From positions 9,858,001-9,922,000 of the forward strand of contig OU342635.1 of the NCBI GenBank assembly GCA_910589415.1: a DNA stretch of 64,000 nt, read 5' to 3'. Shown here piece by piece: positions 13,150 to 25,181 of this stretch; the stretch's first letter is position 1; the number at the start of each line of letters is the position of its first letter. This DNA is from Malachius bipustulatus. Its lineage: Eukaryota > Arthropoda > Insecta > Coleoptera > Melyridae. Below the pieces are notes generated by a model. It made no database searches and was not told the origin of the DNA. It worked only from the letters and a program-made list of their open reading frames with translations. A program made the position numbers and the translations under genes.

Positions 13150-13161
13150 ATCAATAGTCTT
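13150..13161. repeat. SINE target-site duplication, right
   Basis: Copy of ATCAATAGTCTT directly abutting the SINE tRNA-like head. Confidence 0.85.
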
Positions 13162-15144
13162 ATATTAACTATTATGAACCGGTCAAAATTGGGCTAGAGT
13201 CGATCTGACCCTCCAATAATCTCGAAAGAGTGTAAAAAGAGCAAAGTAGTACCTATTTACAGCCATTTTATTAAAATTATACAATGTAATTAATGACTAG
13301 TGCGTCGTAATTAAATGCGAGGTAGGGGACGTCGAGGCAAGTCTAAACCTGTAACGCATTAGTGGCGTTAAAAAGTCTATCTACGCGTTTTTTAACGTCA
13401 AAATAAAAATTATTTTTGTAGAGCAACCTTTCCCAAAACAGCATCGTGTTTAAGTTCACGGACCTTAGGTCAGTAGTTGCGATCTTGCAATTACGGCATC
13501 ACCTGAGATGCATACATCGCAGATACCAAAAACAATAGGAAAGAGAAGAGAACAGACGAGAACGGCAAGCCTCTCCTGCACATTATCTGAATTCTACCTT
13601 TTATCTAAGCTCTTATCTCAATATCTAGAAACTAAATCGTTTCGTTAATAATTAATCTTAACCACATTCACGTCCAAGACCGAAGGGCCAACGAGTGTTG
13701 GTTTCTGTTTCAAGAATTTGCGCTCTGACAAGATATCCGTGGACGGCTGCCATAACGCTGTCACTCGATACGCAGTAACGTAGTTTTCCAATTATCAAAT
13801 CCTAACGCGCGAATTTGTAAACAAAAGTGTTACTGGAAATTAATCATCTTCGTTTTAATCGATCTATCTGGCCTCGATTAAATAAAACAACGGAAGCCGT
13901 GAAATTTTTGATTCTGATAGACTTAACAGCGGGTATTATAAAGGCTCATTAAGTTAACGGGCAGATTTCTATGGCAATTTTTGAAGAAGGTATCCAGTCT
14001 AAGTGGAAATTATACCTACACCAAGCAGTAGGTATTAACTACGACCAGTACGGTATGTATTTTATATCGTGGGAGAGAAACGACCGAGTTGATGTTCCCA
14101 TCTCCTATAAGTCCCATCCTTTTGGTAAATTTATTTGAACCACGACAATTTCACCTCTAAGTAGAGAGCTATCATATTCAAACAACCCTCTAGTAAAAGG
14201 GGTGAAAGTCTCATAAGATGTTGATTTCCTGCTTTCGACTGTAAAAAAGCTTTTCGGGACTCAAAGGAAACTTTACTTACAGTTGGATTTGTTGGAAGTA
14301 CGGTTTTTAGATACATTGCTAGATCAAGCGTGCCCAGAGAATGAGCCTGTAGTTGATTGAACAGCACTCGGTTTTTTTCTATTTTACTTGTAGAAAGATG
14401 AAGTAAATAATTGGAGATAGGATTTCTGGAACGGAGCTATTTCGAGTCTGGTGAGATTTAAATCGGCACGCCACGTTTGATGTTGAGATAGGTCACTGCC
14501 AAAAAGTCTAGTGAGGTAATTAAAGATAATATGCCGGAAACACTCTCATTTAATCGGGCAACATGCTTGGATTTTCTTCACTGGCTGTAAATGTAATTTT
14601 ACGTCGTTGGTTTGAAACGTAATTTCTCGAAACTATCCCAAACACTCTTTGTTTATTAATTTCCGATTCAATTTTAGTTGAGATGGAAAGAAATTTAATT
14701 AAGATAGACAGCTAGAAGTTGTTGTGTTTTTGTTTAAAAAGAAGGCACGGGAAAAGATAAAAAAGATACATTTAGGTAAGATAGATATTACATGGGCACG
14801 TTCCGCGTTGTAGGTTACGCATCCTCCTGGACCAATGAGAGAGCCTCAATGTTCCACGTCGTCCTCATCAACTTCCAAGTCGACGCTTCTCGTGCCTGCG
14901 CCTGCACCTTTCAGGTGGTGCCCATTTTACACTGAACTAAGTGTCCGTGAATTTACATTTACCGCGATACTTTTAAGAAAAAGGTCGCTAGGAATCTTAG
15001 CTCGAGAAAACAATTCTATTTTTAATGTAAGATACGCGTAAATAAATGCGTTACAACACTGTGCTCAAATTAACAAGATTTTTTTTTCTTCTTTGCCGTT
15101 ACAAATCTTCAAAGAGAGATAAAAGAACAATGATCCTCACTATC
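13162..15144. other. Unassigned non-coding region
   Basis: No recognisable gene, RNA or repeat boundary. Open frames at 14131-14367 (-) and 14835-15041 (+) have no features that I recognise. Confidence 0.3.
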
Positions 15145-15200
15145 AAAGAGTGTCTCGCGCCTTAATTCGCTAAAAGAGTGTCTCGCGCCTTAATTCGCTA
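15145..15200. repeat. Perfect 28-bp tandem duplication
   Basis: Two identical, directly adjacent 28-base units, each beginning AAAGAGTGTCTCGCG. Perfect identity points to a recent duplication. Confidence 0.95.
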
Positions 15201-15398
15201 AGTCTGACAATTGAGTTGAAAATATCCATACTGGGAATAAAAAAAAAGCGTTTTACTTGTTTACTTGGTGTTCTTTAAAAGCGTACCATCGAGCTGGTGC
15301 GCCATTTTTTTCAGCTCAAATAAAAAAAGATAGAAAATAACATAAAAAGAAGTTAAGAAAACAATAATTTAACGAGAACGAGTTGAATTTTTTTTTAC

Positions 15399-15540
15399 TT
15401 GTTGATAAACTTGCCAGTTCGTCCTTAGGATCTTTACCTTTGGACCTTAGGCTACTTGGATTTAGAATGGTGACCTCTTGAGCTAGCTGTGGTCCATTGA
15501 AATTTATTTCTGGCGTTTCTTCCACAACTACGGTAGACAT
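15399..15540 (-). CDS. Possible first coding exon, gene not recognised
   Basis: An ATG at 15540 opens a frame of about 47 codons that begins MSTVVVEETPEINFNG and is acidic then basic in composition. It runs to a GTAAAA splice donor at 15398. The amino-acid mix looks like an ordinary cytosolic or nuclear protein and not like translated AT-rich DNA. Past the donor the frame quickly becomes low-complexity, as an intron would. No downstream exon can be assigned. It could be the 5' exon of a gene with very long introns, or chance. No family is recognised. Confidence 0.35.
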
Positions 15541-15923
15541 GATGCGTCATCAACAACCACTAGCTGCAAGCGAAACTTTCATGGCTTAGGTATATTCACT
15601 ACTAACATTTATCGAGTATAGCGAAATTATTTGATCATATTTAGATCCTGTTTATTTAATTTGTCACACTTGACTTGACTAAATTGCGTTTGATATGCTC
15701 TAACAAGCAGCGCAAGTGGTTGGTTACCAGAATTTTACGTCGCGATTTATGTGGTAAATAAGGGCTGTGAGAAGGTTTGCATAATATTAATACGAGTACG
15801 TTTCACGTCACATAAACAACACGTCTTGAACAAAAGGCTGGTAAACATATGTATGAGGAAGGAGACATTATTCTCATGCATTAATTAAATTAATAAACAA
15901 AACAAATAACAAAATCGTTGTTT

Positions 15924-16016
15924 GCGGTGGCGTTGTAGCTCGGTACGTTTCCAATTTCCATAGAGCCGGAGATTCGGATTTGGGCTCTCCGGCCGTTCTC
16001 TGAGCCCTAGCGGCCA
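15924..16016 (+). mobile_element. Possible degenerate tRNA-related SINE head
   Basis: A GC-rich segment in AT-rich surroundings has a box A-like TTGTAGCTCGGT and, about 40 bases on, a box B-like AGATTCGGATTT. A stem-forming GAGCCGGAG/CTCCGGC pair lies around them. It resembles the tRNA-like head of a SINE but has no clear A tail or target-site duplication. Confidence 0.3.
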
Positions 16017-17289
16017 GTTTATGCAAGATATTCGGTTAGTTGCGAATAAATTGGAATAATGTTGACAAACAACAATAAAAATAACAGATGGGCATACGTC
16101 GGATGTTTTCTTTCAACAAAAAAGCGAGCCAAGTTTAATATACCTCGTTTTTTTCAACCTAGAGTAGACGTAAAAAAATTGTATCGCTTGTAAAAGTCCT
16201 ATGTCTGTCTCATTAAATTCACAAAATTATTTATAACTATATTTTCTCTGTAACTATAAAAATAACTGAAACTTCTTGTGACGACAAATTTTTTCACGGG
16301 AATTCTTCAAAGCGAAATTCTATATTTTCAATATTTTCATTCACCCACCTGGGTGTCATTAGAAAACGGCTGAAGAAGCACCAAAACCTTTCTATGTTCT
16401 TATACTAATAACTTTTCAGCTCTATCGTATGGGAAAAAATGTAATGCATGGTGGCCGGAAAATTCCAATTTTTTGGCCACCTATTGCTATTGATACTAAA
16501 TTTTTGATTACATTGACCAGGTATTACTGAGTCATGTCATTTTCTGTTAGATTTTCTTAAATGGCGCTTGTGATACAGTAAATAAAAAATATTCCTGGAT
16601 AAGTCGAAGATCCTAAATAAGACATATGATTCAAGAAACAACTACGTTCACACAAGAAAAGATTTCAACATTTTTTATTAAAACTCGGTTTGAAGTCAAA
16701 TTAAATAATTCAAGAAAAAAACCCTAAAAACGGAAAATAAAACTCCCCAGACTGGGACTCGAATACACGACCTTTTGATTTGAAGTAGCACGTCAATCAT
16801 TTCATCTCTGATTGTTATTATCACAGAAGAGGTCGAAAAAATTGTGCAATCGTGAAATTGGTGGATTAGTTCAGAATTGTGTGCTCTCTCCAATAATCGA
16901 ATCAGAAAAAAAAATCAATCTTGACTAGAGCTGTTAAAACTTCCAACTTGAGAAATTTTTTACCTTCCGACAGTTTAAGGCCAGATTTCTTCTTTACGCC
17001 AAGAAGACGGGTCGTTAGTATCATTAGAACATCTTGAAGTGGTTTGAAATGGAGGGAGGGATGGTCTTAAACACTCTGAATCAAATTAGCGTGCGAAGTG
17101 CTGTCAAGGTTTTCTAAATCTTGAAGTTTTAATTTACCTTAAATGTTTCAAATTATGTTGCTGTTACATTGAACGTATTGTATGTGACACACATGGCTGC
17201 CCAAATTACGAGATGAATGAACGAAGATAGTTCTGTAAAATTTTCGTACAATTAATGCGTGCATATCTACAGGTGTTGAGAAAGTCTCG

Positions 17290-17712
17290 TTACACCCCCC
17301 TCCCCATATCAGCTATTACTGCTGAACTTTTTTTGTACCTTGCCAAGATAAAGTGGTCTCCAGCGGCTGCAATATCTTCTTTTGACGCACTAAAAAACAT
17401 TGTATCACCGCCTGACATGGCTTTCACAAACGGAATAAGTATTCTGCTTGACGCAAATTCTTTTGCAGTATAAGTAACTGGTGGAAACAATCGTTATTGT
17501 TCGAAGTGCCAGGTATTATCATACCGCAGTCGGCAATCCTATTTCCTATTTCATCACAAAGTTGATCAAAGGCAGTGATTTTTCTTATCTTTTGGCGTTC
17601 CCCGTGGCGTACATGTAGGGTTTTCTTTAGACAGAATTTGACTTGAAGACATTCGTCATGATAACGTGCCACTCCAGCTTTCAGGAAATGGACGCTGTTG
17701 ATTCGTGATCTA
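17290..17712 (-). pseudogene. Coding-like fragment broken by a frame switch, family not recognised
   Basis: Reading on the minus strand, an open stretch runs from about 17712 to 17440. It includes residues FLKAGVARYHDECLQVKF and a basic segment. In a different frame it continues from 17490 to 17290, including SGGDTMFFSASKEDIAAAG. Both parts have a protein-like composition that the neighbouring sequence lacks. The two frames overlap near a run encoding NNNDC, so a single indel would join them. It could be an old retrocopy or part of a decayed gene. No family is recognised. Confidence 0.35.
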
Positions 17713-18345
17713 ACAACGATAGTTAAGTTATCGTTACACTAATTGGCTCGTTTTACTCTGCTTAGGGCACCAAAACTACTAGTCCATGGATAATGGATAT
17801 CATCAGAGTTACCACAGTATTACCCTGCTTATTGAGTCGACTAACTATTACCTGGAGTCCACGGGTGACATTACATATACTAGAATTAGCCAAAGGAGAC
17901 ATAACTTCCCTCACGCACGGATATAGGGTACAAAATTCCCTGTTTCAAAATGCGAATATAAGACATTATATAAGACAATCGCCACTTGATGCCTTCGCCT
18001 CTTCCCTCTCCACATTAAATTTTATTTAATGTCTCCTGAAGACCCGCAGTGAATGATGTTGCCTAAAGAATTTATCAGTCACAGAAATATAATAGTTATT
18101 TATGTATGTAGTTCTCGGAATTGAACTTTGGTGTTTGAGAGTTAGAGCTTTTCAAAATCATTCGAAAGCACCATAATTTCGCGCTCGAGATGCATACAAA
18201 ATTTTTTAGACAACTTTTTAAAATAAGCGAAAAAATCGAAATAAAAATGACAAAAAAGACGCGAGGAAATTTTAATTTATTACAAAGTTATGTACTTTTT
18301 TGTTCCTAGGGAAACATTATCGTGATTTCTATTACCGTGCACTGA

Positions 18346-18584
18346 ATAGTTTTCGTTCCAGTGCGCGAATAGTGCCCGAAATAGTTCGCGCACGCTGCCG
18401 AGTAGACAGGCACAATGTGCCATTTTTCATTCGGACATTGATGAAAAAATATCGACCTTTTTTGACGTCTGTCTAAAAAACAAATATGTATAAGATTTCT
18501 GCTTTACGAAATAGTTTTCGCTCTAGTGCGCAAAATACTTGGCGCACGCTGCCGAGCAGACGGAAGCAATGTGCCATTTTTCAT
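18346..18584 (+). repeat. Two-copy direct repeat with GC-rich core
   Basis: Units at 18346-18431 and 18511-18584 share ATAGTTTTCG, a GCGCACGCTGCCGAG core and AATGTGCCATTTTTCAT. They are about 165 bases apart, and the second copy is slightly shorter. The cores contain GCGCG/CGCGC-type symmetry. This is probably a remnant of a tandem array or the subterminal part of a mobile element. Confidence 0.7.
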
Positions 18585-18599
18585 ATAATTTTCGTAATT

Positions 18600-19833
18600 T
18601 TGGCGTTGAGAATCCCAACTACCTCCTAAATTAAACAAATATGTCCGCATACAGGCAAAAGATCAATATTTTTCATTGTGAAAGGTTTTGGCAGCCTTAT
18701 ACAAAAATTGCTGTCATGCGATTTTCAATCTGATTCGATTTTCGGAAAGAACATAAAATTCTAAACAAACCCACCAATTTTCAAGATTTCACGATTTTTT
18801 TGACATTTGAGCGGAAAATGATCTAAAATGACTATTGCGTGTGGTGGATTGTATGGGGATATAAGCTGTACTTGCGAAAATACAAATTAATAAAATATTT
18901 ATCAAAATTTCTTCCCTCTCAATTTCTACGGATTAAGCTGATAAGAGGATAAAAAACTCATTTACACAACAAAATAATTTCTATAAAAGTTTTGGTTGTA
19001 CCTATAGAAATTTCCGTTTCAGAACTTCACTTTTAGCCTTCCTGTTAACAAAAACCAATTTTTTGCCTACCAGAAAAAAATGCTGATTGAATCAAAATAC
19101 GATTTGTTTATTTTCACACTCATTTACAGGTACAATAAGTAACAAACGACAGATAAAATGTCAACACCTGATCAAGATAACTTGTCTAAACGGTGTCTAA
19201 CGATGCAAAAGCGATGCCAGCTTGATTATGTCGCCCTTTATTAATGTCAATGTAATGGCGTCGCTCCTGAAACCCCAGGCCTTACTTCCATCGATTGATA
19301 AAATCAGGAAAAACAATCTCTGCGATGCGATTTTTGTATTTTATGTTTCCCTCTTACATTCCAGCCCCGAAACTAAGGACGTATAACGTATACCTGGCGG
19401 AATCCGCGGTGCATGGCTCAATAAACTTTATATAAGGCTAGAGGAGTTGTACTCGTATTATTCGTGTAATAAGAATGTAAATGCGGTCTCTGGTATTTTT
19501 TCATATTATGCTGGAAATATGTATGTGACCATATGAAGAGAACGTCGAGGTATAAGATAAAAGGCAAGAAATCTGGTAACTTTATGTCTCATAAAAATAG
19601 CCTTACAAGAATCAAGTCCGCCTCGAATTCCCCTAAATCTGAAGCATCTCGAGCATATGGACATGGTTGTCAGACTAGATTACTATTTCTCCCCGAATCG
19701 CTGAAATGGGAACGTTTCTAATACCATATGACGCATGAAGCTCTATAATAATCAAGATTAACGTCATTATTACATTTATTTCACTTACATATAAAATCCT
19801 CATATTGGCTGGGTATTCTATAAACTAGAAGAA
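18600..19833. other. Unassigned AT-rich region
   Basis: No gene, RNA or repeat boundary that I can support. Confidence 0.3.
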
Positions 19834-21304
19834 GTAGTGGCGTGTGTGAGTCGGACGAACATGTAAATATTTTGAGCCGGAACAAGATTACTTCCTCCCC
19901 CCGTTTTCGAGGATGCTGAACACGATGCCGTTGTCAGAATTTCTCTTTGGGGTTGCGCAACCCCTCAAAACGGCCAAAAACCACCCCCTAGAGAGATAAA
20001 CCACGCTTCAATCTATTTCTCTGCGAAAAAAAACCTTCCCCCCGTTTTCGAGGATGCTGAGCACAATGGAGGTGCTGGACATCGCGTGCGACCCCGACCA
20101 ACCCCTCCACCGGCCAATACTCACCCCCGAAATGGGTGATTTTTTTTTTATGTATATGTAGGCCAAACGATGGACTTTTTCGAAAAACTTTTTGAAAATT
20201 CAAGTACAGAATTACAATGGCCATAATTTAAAATTATTTTGGAGTGTAAAGAGTGTCCCATATGACAGTGACATATCAAAGTTATGTTTTTTTTTAATGG
20301 AAATCTCCTATGTTATTGCATTTTTAGATTGTCTGAGAAGAGGAAATAAGATTGGCTTTTACAGTTGGTGTTTAAATTCAGAAGTTTTTGAGTTATAAAC
20401 AAGTGAAAATCGTCATTTTTCAAGTTCAAGGCCCTGTACAACGAGAACGGCTGAAGATAGAGAAAAACGGCTTACATGTCCCTATTTTAACTTTTCATGT
20501 ACTATCCTATGGTATAGAAACATTTATTTTGTACTTTCTTTGATTTTTTTATTTGGCGACGCGTGGAGAAATCTCAGATTTTTTCAAATTTTTTATCACC
20601 CTGTATAAACATTTCATCTACATCGTAGGATAGTACATGAAAAGTTAAGATAAGGACATGTAAGCCGTTTTTCTCTATCTTCAGCCGTTTTCGTTGTACA
20701 GGGCCTTGAACTTGAAAAATGACGATTTTCACTTGTTTATAACTCAAAAACTTCTGAATTTAAACACCAACTGTAAAAGCCAATCTTATTTCCTCTTCTC
20801 AGACAATCTAAAAATGCAATAACATAGGAGCATTCCATTTAAAAAAACATAACTTTGATATGTCACTGTCATATGGGACACTCTTTATACTCCAAAATAA
20901 TTTTAAATTATGGCCATTGTGATTCTGTACTTGAATTTTCAAAAAGTTTTTCGAAAAAGTCCATCGTTTGGCCTACATATACATAAAAAAAATCACCCAT
21001 TTCGGGGGTGAGTATTGGCCGGTGGAGGGGTTCGTCGGGGTCGCACGCGATGTCCAGCACCTCCATTGTGCTCAGCATCCTCGAAAACGGGGGGAAGGTT
21101 TTTTTTGCAGGGAAATGGATTGAAGCGCGGTTTATCTCTCTAGGGGGTGGTTTTTGGCCGTTTTGAGGGGTTGTGCAACCCCAAAGAGAAATTCTGACAA
21201 CGGCATCGTGTTCAGCATCCTCGAAAACGAGGGGGGAAGTAATCTTGTTCCGGCTCAAAATATTTACAATTTTCGGGGTTTTTTCCGACTCACACACGCT
21301 ACTA
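19834..21304. mobile_element. 1.47-kb foldback element with GC-rich arms
   Basis: The left arm (19834-20517) and right arm (20624-21304) are inverted copies around a spacer of about 106 bases. The arm tips read AGTAG(T/C)GGCGTGTGTGAG. The outer part of each arm is relatively GC-rich and contains a frame open for 129 codons in the right copy (20908-21297, minus), conserved with indels in the left copy. The spacer holds an ACCCTGTATA motif like the ends of other foldbacks here. No transposase domain is recognised. The outermost flanks give no clear target-site duplication. Confidence 0.85.
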
Positions 21305-21477
21305 AAGGGAAAGGGTTAGAGCACGCAACCAATAAATTTGGATGGGCTGCCTGACTTTTTACAATAAAAATTTTACCTAATGCCACTAATGCCAAATGAT
21401 TTGCCACTAATGCCAAATCACCATGGCAAGTGACACGATCGAGCAGCATGTTCAAATGAGAAAACTTTAATATCAAA

Positions 21478-22115
21478 ATGAGTGTTCATTACTGCAAACG
21501 TGGCGCCCGTTGCGCCCATTTTACTGTAGGCTCTCCAAAGTCGACTGTCCTAAGTGTTGTGGCCAAACTCAAGGCAACCAGTGCGCAGGAGAACTCCAGG
21601 CAGTCAATTTCTCACCGTGCAGAAGAACTCGACTTTTCGCAGACTTCAACTTTTTTTAAATCTTGTATCGGGACTTGGGCCTTCAACGGTACAAGATACA
21701 ATTAGCAAAGGAGCTTAAAGTTAAAGACTATAATATACAACCCTGTTTCATCGCTAACTGGGCGTTTTTTGGAAGAAGACCCCTATTTTGGGCTAAAAAT
21801 CATCTTTAGCAACGAGGTGCATTTTTGAATGAATGCCTATGTTGATAAGCGATCACGACGTCAGCCCACACGAGCTTCACCAGGTGGCAGTGCATCCACA
21901 AAAAGTTACCAGTTGATGCGGATTTTATAAGCGGAATAATTGAAACCTTACTTTTTTAAAACGACGACAGTTAGGCCATCACTGTCAACGGCAACCGCTA
22001 AAGGAGGATTATGACCGATGTTTTTTAACCCAAATTGAACGATACAGACGTGGACGACATGTTGTGGTTCCAGTAAGATGCCGCTACGTGCCATAGATAG
22101 ATCTGCATAAACGAT
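21478..22115 (+). pseudogene. Decayed mariner-type transposase
   Basis: Several frames together resemble the insect mariner-like proteins that start with a helix-turn-helix and end in a DDE domain. At 21478-21640 there is a helix-turn-helix-like stretch (GSPKSTVLSVVAKL). Around 21800-21860 there is a segment like the 'SDE.HF..N.YV.K' part of the catalytic domain, here SNEVHF then MNAYVDK. Near 22035 comes a stretch like 'DVDD.W.QQD'. At least three frameshifts and several stops separate these blocks. The identification rests on motif memory only and no terminal inverted repeats were located. Confidence 0.55.
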
Positions 22116-22220
22116 TTAAAGGTATGGTTAGCTCTCTTAGAGGTGACGTGAATTAGTCAAAAAGATGGTGCGATATGACCCCGGTAAATTTTGCTTTTGG
22201 GGTTTTCTGAAGTCGCAGCT

Positions 22221-23012
22221 CTATGTCAATGGGCCGTAATCGACCGTTGCCCTAACATAACCCACAACATCGTTTCTTTCACATTCTAGTGCTTCGCAGT
22301 TCATCAATAGGTGACGAGGCGTCTCGTTTTCTTCCCTGCAGAATCTGTAAACGCCATCTTTTTCTATACCAAGTTTTCTCAGATGTTCATTGAGCTTGCA
22401 ATGACGTGTTAGCATTCTGAGACTTTCTTTGTTGAGGGTCAGGAGTTTTCTTGACCTTCCTCCGTTAAAGTTTCCAAGGAGCTTCTTGGATTGTCTCAAT
22501 CCTGAGAGGTTATTCCAATGGATTTCTCTCAGTTTTTCTTCTTCCTTCCAAAGTTCTGCCTTGAAGAACGTGTCTGCGAGGCTACAGAATGGTTCTGGTC
22601 CTATGAAAGGTGTCGATGCTCCTTTTCTTGCCAATGAGTGGGCACGTCCTTTAATCCCAGTGTGTCCTGGTATCCATTTGAGGTGAGTTTTGTTCTCTCT
22701 GCCTAGTTTGTTGAGTTTTTGTAAGCAATTCCACGCTATTTTTGAGCTGATGATAGGAGAACTCAGCGTCTTTATGGCTGCTTGACTCTCTGTCAGTATT
22801 GCTATTTTCCTATTTTTATAGTTTCTGTCGAGGTTTATTTGGGCGCATACTTGTATCGCGTACAGTTCGGCTTGAAGTATGCTTGGGGATATTCCCATCG
22901 GCTCGGAGTAGTTGGTGCCTGGCCCATATACTCCTGTCCCAGTTCCATGGCTGACCGATCTTCTGAGCAGTAGTCTGACCAGGACTCGATGCACGGAGAC
23001 GCTAACTGTCAT
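22221..23012 (-). pseudogene. Non-LTR retrotransposon carboxyl end: dead RNase H domain plus zinc motif
   Basis: A 263-codon frame. Residues about 25-135 match the RNase H domain carried by Jockey/I-type insect non-LTR elements (GTGTGVYGPGT, LQAELYAIQVC, LKWIPGHTGIKG, LARKGA). The terminal region has the usual C-x2-C-H-C style motif (FCREENETPRHLLMNC). Key residues are lost. The first catalytic Asp falls in a scrambled start, the usual Asp of 'LTDSQAA' is Glu, the 'AD.LA' Asp is His, and the first Cys of the zinc motif is Tyr. The reverse transcriptase part is absent upstream. This is a 5'-truncated, inactive copy with no host function. Confidence 0.85.
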
Positions 23013-25181
23013 TCTTTTGACGGCTCCTTAGTAAAATTAACGATCTAAATGTCAAGGACTAGATTCTTGGTAATCAGGAGTGTCGTTAATAATGATATTA
23101 TATCGCTATATCGCGTTATTATCGTTAAAAACGAGGTTAATATTGTACTCAACGATCTAGAGAAACTGTATTCTTTTTACAGTTGTGGCTCCTTTTACAG
23201 GCCTCGTAGTGGTGTTGTTTAATTACAAATCACCTGAGCTAGCGAACTCTTGAAAATGAGTGCTTGTTATTGGCTATAATGATTATAGTTACTCTAAAGC
23301 AGAAGAGATGAAATTTATTTTGGGTTGTATGGCCGTTCGCGACGTCACAGCTACCAAATTTAACTTCTGTCAGTGAAATAGAACTCTATAATTAGCAGGG
23401 TTACTAATATCAACAAAATGCAATCTTTTTCGTAAATATATTGTTATGGACAAAGATCTTGTGAAAGTTCACCTAATTTCAGTTTAAGTCATTAAAACCG
23501 AGATTACCAAAGGTTTCTTATTGCTATGAAATAGCTGACAGCTACATTTGAGTATATTTCATGGATTTAATATTATTTCACTCAGATAGGTACCAATTCC
23601 ATTCATTAAAAGAAGAATTTCAACCAGAGAGATCGACAACTGAGCGTCGCGACGTTAGATCATTTCGACGAAACTCTATAACATCTGCATTGCGATTCAG
23701 ATTTCTCGGAGCACTTATGAATTCCTTCAGTTTCGATAAACAGACTCAAAGTAAACATTCCCATATAAATCAGTTGAAGCTCGCTTTTACGAGCAAGTAG
23801 ATATAAGCACCCCTTCAAACCCCCTCGACCTCACTATCTTCAACCCCGTCTTAAATATAAGACACATTTGTTATTACATGAATAATTGAGTCTCATTCGG
23901 AAGTGGAATCTCGGGCTGAGGTTCTCTAACGTAAGTTTATGACTCTTTATAAAATGTTGATTCTGTAAAATGTGTTTTGAGCTTCCACCCTCATTAAAAA
24001 TAGTTTTAGGGTGCAAGAGATCACAGAAAGTTGAAGGGTTTAAAGCAAGATATATGGATTTCATTTCAAGCAGTTCTACTCTTGGAAAAACCATCTGTGA
24101 AATGGCGTGATGCAAGCTGGATGCATGAAAAGTTCTTAATCGGTGCATACGCTAGACGTTTAGTTTTGGGTAAGGAGCGGCGAAAATGTACCCCAAGAAG
24201 TGAAGTCACTTCACTTTCAATTTTCCCCTTCGTTTTCTTATTCTTCTAAACCTTCAAAATTTATTATTTCTGACACTTTTTTTCTCAAATTCGGTTTCTA
24301 TAAGTTACTCGACTATCTCCTGCTATACTTATTTTTTTAAATCTGCTCTATTAATATAACAAAAAAACCTGATGACATGACTTGACCTTACCTGGTCGGT
24401 CCAGGCTACATATAACGCTTTGGTGAATCTTTTTTTTTCAACATTTTCTCTCCATTTTGTGATTTTTTGATAGTGAACAAGGCTAACAATAATTGAAATC
24501 CAGTCGTGTGTGTCCTTCTTTAAGCCTATTAATTCACGGGGGTATCTAGAGCGCTGACGGGGCTTCCGGCGTGCTTCCGGCTGGTGTCCGAGGCATTGTT
24601 TCCCGGCGTTATCTCTGTCGTAATTAGGGAAACGGGCACCGTTCCAAGGGGATGAAACTCCCATTCAACGTCCAGGAGTTTCTCCGAAGCGACAGAAACA
24701 AGACGAAGCTGTCGTCGTTGCTCGTATCACTGACTGGAAGCTTCAAATTCTTCCTAGAGCAAACTACACATAACACGTTTATGTTAATAAACACTCCGCG
24801 AGGCAACCCTTGTGCTAATGAGAGCCATTGTCAGTAGACAGGGTGTTTGTCGTTGTTATGAAAGTCAAACATGGCACTTTGTCAGAGAGTTGAGCTGGAG
24901 GTTGAGTCCTCAGGTCTAGGGGTAGTTAACCCTTGATGGGGGCGGCAGGTTTGCATAATAAGCCGGAGAGAGGCAAAGGAAGGCTGCAGTGCAAACTAAT
25001 AACTCGTCAGGTAATGTAAACGTTGTACTTCTAGGGTTGGTAATACGACTGCATTTAGAGTGGTTGTAAATTTGATATATGAATGGTTGGGATCGTCTCG
25101 TTTCAACTTGGCTGGAGAAATTTTTGATACGTGACTAAGGAGCTGTACTTACGTAAATTAAATATACAAGGTGTTTAATAT
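23013..25181. other. Unassigned region
   Basis: No recognisable gene. A 111-codon minus frame (24329-24664) and its neighbours lack any family signature. A GC-richer patch at 24540-24640 shows no repeat partner in the window. Confidence 0.3.

Noticed and set aside
16750..16830. tRNA-like segment on the minus strand (ATTCGAGTCCC box B-like, CTTCAAATC loop-like)
   Set aside because: No box A at the right distance, no acceptor stem, no duplication or tail. It may be a very old SINE scrap, but support is too weak.
18054..19833. Host gene exons between 18 and 20 kb
   Set aside because: All open frames are short, AT-biased and without splice-bounded, protein-like sequence.
22429..22686. 85-codon plus-strand frame
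   Set aside because: Antisense shadow of the RNase H pseudogene on the minus strand.
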